Notes: generated by a model not told the origin, from the letters alone. Shown: positions 46,690-56,935, counted from the first letter of the stretch. The stretch is DNA of 64,000 bases from Trichobilharzia szidati (GCA_944472155.2 OX235279.1:159548199-159612198); one strand, 5' to 3'. Numbers and translations are program-made.

Positions 46690-47550
46690 CGGATTATTGT
46701 TATTGTTTCCTTTAATTCCTAGGGGAAATTAGGGCTTCAGCCGCACATTACCATTGACTTCGGTTCCCTGCCGACGTTTTCACCTGGCTGTGTGTCTGCC
46801 CATATACTTTCATCTCCTTACGTGACTTCCTCCATGTCACCCTCACACGGAAGACCAACTAACTAGCCACTACCCATTTGGGTCCCACTCGAGCAATGGC
46901 CTGTCATGTGATGTCACTTGATGGTTTGTTTTCTCAGAGTATGGACAATCCACCTGAATTTATTCCTGCATATTTGTTGCACAATTGATTCTTGCTGTGT
47001 TGGTTCGATCCCAGAGATCCTTCCCTGCTGCTGATCTTTTCAGGCCGGCCATCTGATCTTGAGTACTGAGTGAAGACAACTGTTTGTTGATGAAGGTGTG
47101 TATTTTTGTTCGAAGTGCTCTCCATGAAGCACTGGCCATGCCTCTGATCCGTGTAGTAGCACTGACTTCACATTGGAGTTGAAAATCCGGGACTTGTTTT
47201 TCATGCTGGGTAGTGCTGTTGACCTCCATATAGACTTGAGGGAAATGAAGGCTTAGCTTGCTTTTCCGATCCTCACTTTGAAATCCTCATCAGTTCCGTC
47301 CGCCTGTAGTTGAAATCATGCTTTTTAGGTAGAAAAAGGAAGTTGCGTCCTTCATATTTCTTCCATTATTGTCTTTTGTTGTTGCTGTTGCTGTTGGCCG
47401 GGAATCTTCATCACCACGTCTGTCTTCTCTATGTTCACCTGAAGTCCTATCTTTCATGCTTCTTCTGCTAACTTGTTGCTTTTCATTTGAATATCTTCCA
47501 ATTTGTAGGAAATCAGACATATTTATCATCGGCGAAGTCCAGGTAGGATT
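46690..47550 (-). mobile_element. RTE-like retrotransposon, 3' half
   Basis: The plus strand begins GTTTCCTTTAATTCC, AGGGGAAATTAGGGCTTCAG, the reversed end. It runs back through AAAATCCGGGACTTGTTTTTC and the (GTT)n-like Gln-rich segment near 47375-47400 to TCGGCGAAGTCCAGG (FAD-type box region) near 47535. Frames at 46960-47229 and 47290-47420 preserve parts of it, such as NLW DRTNTARIN- and IHTFINKQ-like pieces. Confidence 0.75.
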
Positions 47551-47904
47551 ATGCTGAAACATAAATCTAACGATTTTCACAAAGCCATCTGAAGTAGCGT
47601 ATTTTCCACAAAAATGATAACCGGAAAACATAAGAATATAAGTGATTACATTTGGTGCTTGTTGATAAGAAAAAATGTTCGTCTTTGAATCCAAGCACTC
47701 CAATTTTGGAATAATGTGATCATAAAACTTTAAATTCATGCAGTACTTCAACAGATGAGCAGAAGGCGAAAACGGTCCACACAGAACTTTTATGTGATGA
47801 TTGCTCAGTATGTAGATCTATCTAGAACTGTAACAAACCACTGTGGATATTTTTGTTCTGTCACATTCGTTCTTAAAACGCCCCTACGTTTTGACTGTTT
47901 TGGG

Positions 47905-48310
47905 CGCTTCACGAAAAGCATGTCTGACAGACTGAAGACTTTTATTACCATCTGCCTTTGTTGGCTCCATACTGAAGATTAGATGACTAGAAATAGTTTA
48001 GAAAAAGAAGCTCTCGGAACATATCAAGAACCTATTGCTCAACAAACATGGAGAAAAAACTGGAAATGGATTGGACATACACTGAGGAGACTGTCGGGTG
48101 ACACTGTGCGCCAGGCCACCAACTGGAATCGGAATGGGAAGCGACTAGTTGGGCGTGTGTTCAAGAGTGATATGGAGACGATCATGCGAAGATTTGCAGA
48201 TGAGAACCTACTGGTAATCAGGGGCCATTTAAAAACGATTGCAGAGAACATAGTACAGTAGAGACCTTCTGTTAAAGACCTGTGTCCCACTCGAAGCCCA
48301 AAGGGATTTG
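47905..48310 (+). mobile_element. RTE-like retrotransposon, 3' fragment
   Basis: The plus strand reads a KSMSDRLKTFITICLCWL frame, then a RWIGH-like KWIGHTLRRLSGDTVRQ, then NWNRNGKRLVGRVFKSDMET and the end TGTGTCCCACTCGAAGCC. The frame 47983-48261 is open through the whole C-terminal part, so this copy is less decayed than most. No microsatellite tail is seen. Confidence 0.75.
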
Positions 48311-48969
48311 TTATGATCACAACAATTCACCTTTCTGAGAAATCAAATCCTGAAAAGCGGTTGAAACTATCTGTATTTGAAATGCCAAGTGCATTTCACT
48401 TAACATGTTACAAAAAAATGTTAACCATGTTGTGATTGCTTACGAACTGCATCCTAACTCAGTTTAGAAAAGATTCAATGGAAGACAAATGTATCACTCC
48501 TTTTAATCAAGCATGCAACTTCATCTTCGCAATAGTATCTGAAAATTGTATAACTTTCAGTTAAATGTCTGTCTCATTGACTGAGTGAATAGGAAAGCTG
48601 TACTGCTAGTTGAGACACATACTGTGATTTGCATAACTTCAGATTCCAAAGGAAACTTTGGTAAAATTTCACCTCGAACTGTGTATATTACGAATCGCTA
48701 AGTAGATTCATGATAATACTAGATTGTCGAAGTCGCTAGCTAGCCAGAGATTGGATGGGTTGAACTGACTCAGCTCTCCAAGCCCACCCCGGTAAGTGGG
48801 TGAGACCATCGTCCGGTATTTAGACCATCTTGATCTGTTTAACAAACACTACTGGTTAGTGTGAGTGTTGCTCAACTAGTCAACTACCAGTCATCCAGCA
48901 GGATATAGCATCAAGCACCTACGCTTGCTTTCCTCGATCTCCATTCATGGTATCATGCAGATTACAGAC
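48311..48969. other. Nothing firmly recognised
   Basis: 48730-48900 is GC-richer and may be part of an old unplaced repeat. No coding sequence. Confidence 0.3.
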
Positions 48970-49285
48970 TGTGATTAGATTTTTCCATCGATTGTTTGGA
49001 TCGAATTGCTCAACCTCAGGTTGACATGTCGGCACCTTGTGCAGATGCTTCGACGATATCCGGTCATGTAACTTGAAGTCAATTGGTGGATGGTGACTAG
49101 TGGTGGAATCCAGGATAACACGCATTTCGTCCTATTTGGGCACTGGATTTCAGCCTCGGTGGGAACATCATGACTCACCGCTGAACGCAGGTACATCCAG
49201 CTGATGACTAGTCCCAAATAGAACGAAATGCACGTTATCCTGGATCTCACCGCTAGTCACCATCTACCGACTGACTTCAAGAAAC
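48970..49285. repeat. F2 (Smα-like hammerhead element), inverted composite
   Basis: 48970-49143 is in reverse: TTTTCCATCGATTGTTTGG, GTTGACATGTCGGCACC, GATGCTTCGACGATATCC, AACTTGAAGTCAATTGG, then part of the hammerhead segment. From 49155 it is forward: CTCGGTGGGAACATCATG, GCAGGTACATCCAGCTGATG, a CTA insertion, a decayed GTCC/GAAC stem, CGAAATGC and ATCCTGGATC. The inverted arms meet near 49150. Confidence 0.75.
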
Positions 49286-49959
49286 TTTATTATGCCGCTG
49301 AATGTACTAGGCACCGAGTGTAGTCTAGTAAAAACAAAAGTCACTCTGAATATGGAGGAACTCTGTCAAAGTAGCTTCATCCTAGATTATTTAAATGAGA
49401 CATTTACAGGTTGTCTCAGTACAATCGAACTAGCTAGTAGGTCCTGTTTTGATTACTATACAACCAGTAGCTTACTGACCGAAGTCGATTAAACATACAT
49501 TATTGACTTAAGTTATAATATATATATCAGTAATGAATGCAAACATTAAAACAAAACACTCATTCTGGGTGGTCTTCATTATATATCCAATATGAAAATG
49601 TGTTATTAGCGCATAAAAGTCGCATAAGACTTTATTATTTTCAAATTGTAAACAGAGTCGCTCTTCGGAAAAAGGTGCTACCTACATGTTATCATTTTTA
49701 AAAGCACGCATAATCAGACCGTTTTAACTTTCCCAGTTACCTGATGACTTAACAAATTAAAAAACACCTGAATCGGTCATTATTAGTGCCGTATATGATT
49801 AATGTGAATAGTATCAAATTTTATTGATAGTATGTTTGGAGATAATTGCAAGATAATTCTGGCATTAATTAGGAGGGGAAGTTGAGAAATGTTCAAAGAT
49901 GTAAAATTGACAGTACATTTACGTAAGGGTCAGGTATTGAGTTAAAAAGTGGTCAGTTG

Positions 49960-50400
49960 TATAATAAAATTAAAATAAAACATATTCACCATGGTATGGA
50001 ATTACAGGGAACAGTTTCTTCTTGAATCCCTTAAAGTCCGTTTGAATCGTTTAACTGCTACCACTTCTCGGCTGTACGCAATAAACTGTGGAACTAAGCC
50101 GGATATTATTTATCCTGAGTGAATTTAACATTGATTTCACGACCACTATCTATAATGTGCTAAGTGGTCCTACTGTTGAAGATATTCCTGGCTTTCAGAA
50201 GCAAATTTCTGTGAATATGCTTTCGAACGCAAATGTGAACTGGTAGATACAGCTGGAGGTGACATGAAGGGGGCATCTATCAACCTTTAATTGTTCCATT
50301 TCTGCAAACTTAGATTTCAACAACTTTTGTTCAATGGACTCCAAGATAAGTCTGGTTAAGGCACTGTTTAGCCACATCTCAAAGGCAGTGTCCATTGTTA
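49960..50400 (-). mobile_element. Possible Penelope-like element remnant
   Basis: The minus-strand frame at 50395-50195 includes CPLHVTSSCIYQFTFAFES. This resembles the Cys-Ile-Tyr-Gln start of a GIY-YIG domain in some PLEs, with later Cys residues lost. A C-terminal-like stretch, KGFKKKLFPVIP, may follow near 50020. The match is weak and could be coincidence. Confidence 0.3.
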
Positions 50401-50519
50401 CTTCACTCCTTAATTCTAGAATGTTCTTGGGATTATTTTTACATGCGATAATAAATCTGACAATAACTTTTATTCCCTTTCATTACATCATTTAATTAGA
50501 TAATATTAATGGCCTTTAC

Positions 50520-50740
50520 GTGTGTCGGTGGCACAGTGGTAGAATGCTCGCCGACCACGCAAGTGGTTCGGGGTTCGATCGCCGGCCACTGACGCACTCC
50601 TTTACCTCTCCAAACCAATAGTAAGGGTGGTAAGGTTGGGCATGAGGCTAGCAACCCCATCCCGTAAAAATAAAAACCACTGTTACTGAAACTTCAAGCT
50701 AGAGACTTGAAGTCCTATGTTCCGCTGGAAACGTAAAGGA
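50520..50740 (+). repeat. SINE-A, well-preserved copy
   Basis: The head is GTCGGTGGCACAGTGGTAGA (A box) and GGGGTTCGATCGCCGG (B box). The body is GGTAAGGTTGGGCATGAGG and CATCCCGTAAAAAT. The tail is GACTTGAAGTCCTATGTTCC, GCTGGAAACGTAAAGG. Confidence 0.85.
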
Positions 50741-51084
50741 AAAAATTGGCTTTTACCTTCACGCTCCATAAATAAAGTAGTATAGATATTTACAACATGG
50801 GTATTAAAATTGTTTAAACTTGTATGCAGTAGAAGTAAACCGAGGAGATTAAAACGATATCATGTTATTTCTGTTTAGTTCGTTATTCTTGCTTTGTTCA
50901 AGTTCATCAAAAAAAAAGTTGTACCGTCTTTGTACGGAATTTTTCAGTCGCTTTTGTCTTTCACAAAAACTGCAAGCAGAGAGATCAAGGCTCAAAATAA
51001 ACTGTGTTGACTCCAGCGTTGATTGACAGATGCTAATTTGAGCTCATATTCACTGAACCAATTCACATGTGTAGAAATGTCTAC

Positions 51085-51740
51085 TGGAAGATCAACAAAC
51101 TAGTTGAAGAAGCAGCGAAGACAGGACTCCAGGCAAATATAGAGAAGATGTAGGTTATGAAGATAACCAACAAACAGCAACAATTAGCAGCATCTATCAT
51201 TATCAACGGGCGAAACTTGAAAGAGGTCACATCCTTCACTTATCTAGGTAGCATCGATTTAACCACAGGCGGAACAGATAAAGATGTCAAAGTCAGCCAG
51301 ACTCGGAAAGGCAAGATACACCTGCATCAATCTGAAATCGGTATGGAAACCTTCTGCACTCAGCCAACATAAAAAACAAGATTCGGATTTTCAACACCAA
51401 TGTTAAACCAGTCATTGCTTCTATATGGGTCAGAAACTTGGTCAGGGCGTCTCCAACAGCCAGCTGCAGACTTTTATCAACAAATGTCTTCTCTCGCTGA
51501 ATATTGAAGGTCAAATGGTTAGCTGGCCAGAAAGAGTTAGCAACAAGAAACTTTGACTGGGAACAAACCAACCGAGAATGTTTCGTTCAACAAATATGTA
51601 AGAGGAAATAGAGGTTGATCGGGCATGTACTGAGCAGGCCGTCGAGTGACTTCGTGCTCAGTGCAGGCTATAGCTCGAGTGGAACCCCAATGGGAAGTGA
51701 CGAATGGGTCGTCACTTCGATGGTGACATGGAGGAGATTG
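51085..51740 (+). mobile_element. RTE-like retrotransposon, 3' fragment (plus arm of a tail-to-tail pair)
   Basis: It starts KINKLVEEAAKTGLQ-like, then runs NGRNLKEVTSFTYLGSID, TGGTDKDVKVSQTRKGKIH and the GSETWS-like piece. It is cut before the canonical GAAGCCC end, near GACATGGAGGAGATTGTG, where the next copy begins in the opposite direction. Confidence 0.75.
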
Positions 51741-52250
51741 TGTTATTATTATTGCCTTGGGTTCCGAGTAGGATATAGGGCTTCACAAACCCATCCTCAC
51801 TTTACCTTGTAATTTGCTGGCTTCACACTTTCTCGTAAGCTTTCACCTCCTCCTCACACAATCCCACCGTTTAACCCTCAGAATCACGCCCAACTCGATG
51901 ATCCGCAGAGTAATTTTACTCAGTGATCAGTTCAGCGTATATCCAATTTATTTACATTTCCTTCTGAAAATTATTTTAGCGATAGCTTCTTGTTTGGTTT
52001 ACTTCCAGAATTGCTTGTCGTTTATCCTTTCTGAGCAGCAGACTGACCTTCAGTATCGAACAAAGGCTTCTGCAGATAGGAGTCTGTAATGAGCTGCTGG
52101 AAATGTTTTTTCTTCGCGACGCGCCACGTCTCTGAACCACTTAGAAGCTCTGAATTACTTGACACCAATGTTGGAAATCGGGATTTTGTGCTTTATGCCG
52201 AGTGCAGCGGATTTCCACTCTGACTGCAGTGTCTTGTCTTCCCAACCCTG
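51741..52250 (-). mobile_element. RTE-like retrotransposon, 3' fragment (minus arm of a tail-to-tail pair)
   Basis: The plus strand begins TTATTATTATTGCCTTGGG, TTCCGAGTAGGATATAGGG, the reversed tail. It continues to GAAATCGGGATTTTGTGC and AGTGCAGCGGATTTCC. It lies against the previous copy, so the two share a junction at their 3' ends. 52275-52380 may be a worn SINE-A body. Confidence 0.7.
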
Positions 52251-52380
52251 ACTTCAAGCTGCGATCCTAAGCCCCTCCCAAAAAAGGGTTGTTTAAACAT
52301 GAAGCTAGCGACTCCACCCGAGGAAATCAATCCTACCGCTACAGAAACGCCCAATCACACAAAAGAAATATAAAAAAATA

Positions 52381-52952
52381 TAGATTAGTTATAATTTAGC
52401 AACATTAAAAGACAGTATCGCAGTGGATACCTACATACTCCCAAATATCCCTTCTTCATCTTTTTTGAGAGAATTTACTTCCAATAGTCTTGCTACCCTC
52501 CAAACTTTGGAGTGTAGTCGTACGATGGTGACTTTAATTTAAATCGATACTTCAAGGGTTCGACTGTCTTATTTGTGCCTGTTAACTGAATAGCTTTCAT
52601 TTTTCTTGTTATTGTTTTTAGTTTATTCACTCAGAAGGAAAAATAATAATAGTAATTAGAAAAATCATTTATTTTACTTTACGACTAGATAAACAGTAAG
52701 TTTTTTCATTGGGAAATATTCTTTATTATCTGCGCAAAGTAGTTAAGATCGAACGTCTGTGTTTCTTATCTTATGCTGTGTCAGTTATTTACTGTCTGGT
52801 GAAGACGCTTATCCGAAAAGTGAATGTGTTTATAAAGGTTTATAAATTTCACAATACTGTGAGCATCTTTTTCTAAAAAAAAGTGACTTACCCTGTGTTT
52901 TATTGTGCCTTCTTACATAGTTTACCTACTGCATTATGTTCCCACTTAATAG
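52381..52952. other. Intron sequence before the Ig exon, including an alternative acceptor at 52920
   Basis: AT-rich. The strong-looking acceptor TGTGCCTTCTTACATAG ends at 52920, 32 nt before the acceptor that fits the microexon phase. The 32 nt between are open in the Ig frame (LPTALCSHLIA). Confidence 0.5.
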
Positions 52953-53130
52953 CTTACATTCGTCTGAGTCAAGCAATGCGGAATCTTACTCGTTCAGTCG
53001 GAGCAAAAGGAACATTTTATTGCGATATTCTCGGTGAACCGATACCTCAGTTTCAGTGGTATAAAAATGGCGAAAAATTGGTAGAAAAGCAGAATAAAAT
53101 AAAGATAACTACTGCTCTGTGGGGAAGCGC
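52953..53130 (+). CDS. Ig-domain exon, first half (ROR-like I-set domain)
   Basis: The exon encodes the first half of an I-set immunoglobulin domain: MRNLTRSVGAKGTFYCDIL, then GEPIPQFQWYKNGEKLVEKQ, then KIKITTALWGSA. The first disulphide Cys (TFYC) and the core Trp (QWY) are in place. NxT gives a possible glycosylation site. The spacing and the WGSA-LRV joint are close to the Ig domain of ROR1/ROR2, where a YGSRLRI string occupies the same place (family knowledge from memory). The donor is GTAAGTTCC at 53131, and the exon ends in phase 2. The start at 52953 follows TTCCCACTTAATAG and fits the microexon. A start at 52921 fits exon 1 directly. ROR proteins are Wnt5a-type receptors at the cell surface. 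The kinase is not in the window, so another Ig receptor remains possible. Confidence 0.75.
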
Positions 53131-53206
53131 GTAAGTTCCACTTCTGATAACACAGTAAATGCTGATTATTTGTAGAATTATCCTATTATATCACACACAC
53201 ATACAC

Positions 53207-53296
53207 ACACAGGGCTTCGAGCTTGAACTTTGAACTTCTGGTAGCAGTTGTGTCGTTTCTAGACCGTGGGGGTTACTAGCCTAGCACCGAGACTCC
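53207..53296 (-). repeat. SINE-A, truncated tail and body
   Basis: After a short CA tract (53193-53210) the plus strand reads GGGCTTCGAGCTTGAAC, TTCTGGTAGCAGTTGTG, GACCGTGGGGGTTACTAGCC, the reversed SINE-A. It stops where SINE-B starts. Confidence 0.55.
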
Positions 53297-53495
53297 ACTG
53301 CGTCTGGGGCACAGCGGTTAGGGCTCTCGCCGACCATGCACATGATCCGGGGTTCGATCCCCTGGCCGACGCATAATTGATATCAATGGTCGGTCTGCAA
53401 AATTCGGGCTACCGATATCATATGCCAAAAATTCCATACTTGTACGAAAAATACTGTGTGCAATTGGGCTATAACCAATAAAATAAATAATTAAA
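53297..53495 (+). repeat. SINE-B, copy 1
   Basis: The head is CTGCGTCTGGGGCACAGCGG (A-box region), then GGGGTTCGATCCCC (B box) and GGCCGACGCA. The body is ATTGATATCAATGGTCGG, AAATTCGGGCTACCGATATC, AAATTCCATACTTGTACG. The end is AATAAAATAAATAATTAAA. It has a different body and tail from SINE-A, and the only sister copy is at 60882-61078. Confidence 0.8.
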
Positions 53496-53499
53496 TTCA

Positions 53500-53900
53500 C
53501 AATTTAGTTTGTAGGGCTTTGATCTGTTTCAAGTGGTCGAACTTGGCTACAGACTACAAAGTTAGCTGGAGGAGTTCTAGTGAGAAGTCGTGCGTGACCA
53601 GTGGTGTCCACCAGTTGGTCGGCAGTGAGCAGACATACTCGCCACGAATGAAATTGGATGGTGTCCCCAATAGGAGTATGTATCACGAACCGCTGGATGT
53701 GGGGTATCATGAACTGGCCGCTGACTTCAGTGCCAATGACTAAACGGTCCACGAGCTTTTCTTGCATCCGGTAGGTTTTGGGTTCGAACACTCATGGTGG
53801 ATGCGTACTTCCGCTAAGTTTGAAACTATGACGAAACAGCTGCTCAGAACTGCAGTACTGGTTTTCAATGTTATTATAACTGATATCAAACTTGAAGCAA
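53500..53900 (+). repeat. F1 element, near-complete forward copy in the Ig intron
   Basis: It starts TAGTTTGTAGGGCTTTG, then GAGTTCTAGTGAGAAGTCG, CAATAGGAGTATGTATCACG, CATGAACTGGCCGCTGAC. The tRNA-like part ends GGGTTCGAACACTC. The segment ATGACGAAACAGCTGCTC follows and the copy ends TGGTTTTCAATG and GATATCAAACTTGAAGC. It lies wholly inside the 871-bp intron between the two Ig exons. Confidence 0.7.
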
Positions 53901-54001
53901 ATATATAATCCGTATTAATATTTCATACCATCGATTTTAACAACTCACTGTTACTTTAAAAACTCACCATTGCTTCTCTGCTTCTTTTTCTCGATTTGAA
54001 G

Positions 54002-54111
54002 TTTGCGTGTAGAGAAACTGCAAAGTTCCGACGCTGGTCAATACCTCTGTGTTGCAACTAATCCGTCGGGAACACTGAATGCAACAGCTCACCTACAGCT
54101 GACGAATAAAA
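54002..54111 (+). CDS. Ig-domain exon, second half (ROR-like)
   Basis: The exon completes the I-set domain: one base completes the Ala of WGSA, then LRVEKLQSSDAGQYLCVATN and PSGTLNATAHLQLTNK. It has the diagnostic DAGQYLC box with the second disulphide Cys and the Tyr corner, and the final beta strand. The acceptor (TTTTTCTCGATTTGAAG) and donor (GTGAGTATC at 54112) are good. The phases match exon 52953-53130 exactly (2 to 1+). It ends in phase 1. NAT is a possible glycosylation site. The next domain expected in a ROR is a Frizzled-like cysteine-rich domain. I saw no such exon before 64000. Confidence 0.8.
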
Positions 54112-54830
54112 GTGAGTATCACAGTTCTTTTTTTATCACTCTTTTTTCCCTATTTTCCCATTGATAAAATCCACTTGTATATATATATATTATAGGTCAG
54201 TGGATTAGTAAACAGTGGGTAGAATGGCTTCTTTGTACACTAATGGTTGACTCACATGAGTAGTCGGAGACTACTCACATTAGCTAGTAGTGCTAGCTGT
54301 TCAAATTAAAGTGATCTAAATACAGAACGGTCATTTCGTTCGTCTGGCGTAGAGTTTATCAGTGGTGAAGCCTACACGACTCATCTCAGTAGGTGAAATC
54401 ATCTCAGACCACCTGAATTCTGGCTGTTTATTTCGGCGAACAGTTGATATCATTAATCAAACTGGTAATTTACAATTTACACAGTTCGAATGGAATTTCA
54501 TCACAGTGTGTCCCTTGGAAACCGATATTATTCGGACCACAGAATGCTTACAAATGTACTCCCTTTAAGCCAGCTGTGATAGACTATTATGACACTATGT
54601 TTCAGTTAGATTAAACAAAAGGTTTCAACACTTCTATGAAAAGCTAAGCTAGAGATCCCATTTAGAAAGATGAACACTCAGAGTCTTCCATTATTTAAGA
54701 TGGAGTTTGTTTAAACAATGTGATGTATTAGTGGAATGCATTTCAAACAGTTTGATCACACATTCGCCTCCTAATCCGATTTACATGAAAGATGAAAAAC
54801 TTCAAATTCAAATCAAATAAACACAAGTAC
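54112..54830. other. Intron sequence, with a possible old repeat
   Basis: 54200-54450 shares strings with 7780-7830 and 34640-34690 (GAATTCTG-type, ACCACC.GAATTC), so an old dispersed repeat is likely. Nothing coding. Confidence 0.3.
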
Positions 54831-54834
54831 ATTG

Positions 54835-55020
54835 GGCCGACAAGAAGATTGTGGAAAATCTGGATTTCTCAGACAATTTACGTCTAATATCACACGGACT
54901 CCAAGACCTACTGGTGAAAACCGACCATTTGGCAGAAGAAGCAGCGATGACAGGATTTCAAGTGAAGATGTCAAAGCCAGGATCGGAAAAACACGACAGT
55001 CATTGACCAGTAGGTTGCAG
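54835..55020 (+). mobile_element. RTE-like retrotransposon, fragment upstream of an F1 element
   Basis: The plus strand has GAAAATCTGGATTTCTCAG (LDF.D box region), ATCACACGGACTCCAAGACC (SHGLQDL) and GGCAGAAGAAGCAGCG, then a jump to GATGTCAAAGCCAGGATCGG. The downstream half of the element is at 55377-55760. Confidence 0.65.
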
Positions 55021-55064
55021 CAGGTTAAAAATGAGGCAGTAACTCATTGAAGAAGACATTGCGA

Positions 55065-55340
55065 AATGGTCATGCTATATCGTGAATTGGCAGAAGTTAG
55101 AATTCAAGGAACACTGGATCGGGTCCCAGTGGCTCAATGGTCTACGAGCTCACTAGCCTTATAACCAGAAGGTTCTGGGTTCAAACCCCGATGGGTGCGT
55201 ACTGATTAAGAGTCCTAAACTAGGACGAAACAGCTGTTCAGTACTCCTAGGTTTTCCAGTGATTTTCTAACTGATGTCGGCTCATGATGAAATCCTTCAT
55301 CCAATCAAAATAAATCCTTAGAAAACCGATACTTGAAAAT
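55065..55340 (+). repeat. F1 element between two halves of an RTE copy
   Basis: A clear forward copy: ATATCGTGAATTGGCAGAAG, CAGTGGCTCAATGGTC (A-box-like), GGGTTCAAACCCCG (B-box-like). The hammerhead-like segment is at 55199-55244, with GTACTG and CAGTAC as its outer pairing strands. It ends GATACTTGAAAATTA. Confidence 0.75.
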
Positions 55341-55376
55341 TACTCACGAATAGCATTTTTAATGGGTTAATTAATG

Positions 55377-55760
55377 CAGACTTCCTTCAACTGCTGCCTT
55401 ATCTGGCTCGATACTGAAGACGAGATGGTCGTCTAGGAAGGCAAAGTAATAGAGAATTCTGGGAACGAATCAATAAACAACCCATCACCCAACAAATCTT
55501 CAGAAGGAAGGAGAAGTGGATGGGCAATACGCTGAAGACATCGATGAGTTGATAACATGCATCAGGCCATCAATCAAGCGGAACTTGGGTGCCAAACGTT
55601 AAGTTGGGCATAGATCTAAGTGCAGTATGGAGGAGATTTTTTGAGGTGGAGGGAGATGAGAGATTATGGACAGTCGTGGAGACAGGTAAAGACGGGTGCA
55701 TGAGACAGAATGAAATAACGATGTTCTACCAAGGCCCTATGTTTGACTACAAACCTTAGG
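55377..55760 (+). mobile_element. RTE-like retrotransposon, 3' fragment downstream of an F1 element
   Basis: It starts CTTCCTTCAACTGCTGCC, matching the FIN.CL segment, then GAAGACGAGATGGTCG, AAGGAGAAGTGGATGGG and AGTATGGAGGAGATTTTT. The end AAGGCCCTATGTTTG, ACTACAAACCTTAGGG is a worn form of the family tail. With 54835-55020 it forms one LINE whose middle was lost. Confidence 0.7.
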
Positions 55761-55764
55761 GAAT

Positions 55765-56399
55765 TCTAATATAACCATCTACTGCACTTCTTTTCTCTTT
55801 CATAAAATTTACCAGTAGACCTAAACTCCATGATTGCTTAACGATATTAGAATTTCAATCAAAAACAGTTGTATATCATGTCTGAAAAAACAAGCATCTC
55901 CCTCGTTATCCATCACTGACTGGAAGTTTGTGCCTGTGATTAGTCTTCAGCTATTTAAAACAGGCTAAAATGTTCCACAGAAAATCTATGCATACCTATA
56001 GATTAGGTCTGAGTGAAATCTTAAACTGTTAGTTTCACACTAATTGGATACAAGAATTCGAATGAAGCAGACCTTAGACTTTGCAATTTCTCACCCCTTG
56101 TCTTGTCTACAATTTCAACTTAGGAATTTTATTTTATTTTACTTTATTATTTTTTTCACATACTCATTTAACAAGTGTTAATTAATCACCCAAAAATAGA
56201 AATTTGAAAAAATGAAGGATCAAACTGTGTTATTTTGCTGAAAATGTTTCGCACTTTTTGAATACGTGAATTTGCTGAAAATTAGGAATTATATTAGTTA
56301 TTCTCAGCATTTGCATTTCCATTCCAGGGGGGAATGTTCATACAACCTCATATAACCATATTTTTGAAATTGTTAGAATGATGTGGTGTGCTTGAATTG
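55765..56399. other. Nothing recognised
   Basis: AT-rich intron or intergenic sequence with no established feature. Confidence 0.35.
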
Positions 56400-56935
56400 A
56401 AATAGAATTGTGAGATTACGTATTATCCTCCTCTGATTTGATTGACTGACTGACGGTAATAATATCTTCCATATTTCTGGTATTTGCATTGAGTTATTTC
56501 GATTGTGCATGTGTTGGGTGTAGACTCGATAAAACAGGCAGGATTCAGTAATCAATCTCTCTCTCTCTCTCCACCTACCTATATTACATCTTAGAATTTT
56601 GACTCTATCCCACCCACCTTATTGTGAGGTTGTGTGTTGATGCATGCAGTGCAATTGCTTAATGCTTTCTTTCTAAATTACTTATCTTCTCGGGGTCAAC
56701 CGTTCTTACCTTAACTATATTCTTATGTTCCGACAATATGACTACCTCCGATCTACTAGTTTGACCAATGTAGTTGACTTAACTCACAGTCGTTGCAAGG
56801 TATTTTGTAAATTATATTATTTTGTTTAATTGGGTCCACCGGGTCTTTTAGCCTACGGAGCTTGTCTCTGAGTGAGTTTGTAGGTTTGAATGCCATTCTA
56901 ATTCCTGCTTTATTTAGAATACTTTATTTTCTGTG
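56400..56935 (-). mobile_element. Penelope-like element, GIY-YIG region, decayed
   Basis: The plus strand parallels 5270-5760 step by step: GACTCGATAAAACAGGCAGG, CAATCTCTCTCTCTC, ACTCTATCCCACCCACC, TTCTCGGGGTCAACC, AGTCGTTGCAAGGTATTTTG, GGGTCTTTTAGCCTACGG, GGTTTGAATGCCATTCTAAT. On the minus strand these correspond to the KPTNSLRDKL, RLKDPVDP and IPCNDC-type segments. A (CT)n expansion at about 56555-56570 and many stops show decay. Confidence 0.75.

Noticed and set aside
52883..52952. ATG at 52883 as the start of a separate small gene
   Set aside because: The frame from this ATG simply reads through intron sequence and two acceptor sites into the Ig exon. Splice-site quality and the Ig domain boundary favour an internal exon.
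53504..53791. 95-codon minus-strand frame in the Ig intron
   Set aside because: It lies entirely inside an F1 repeat copy, so it is a by-product of repeat sequence. The frames at 33170-33383, 33436-33702 and 46315-46618 were rejected for the same reason.
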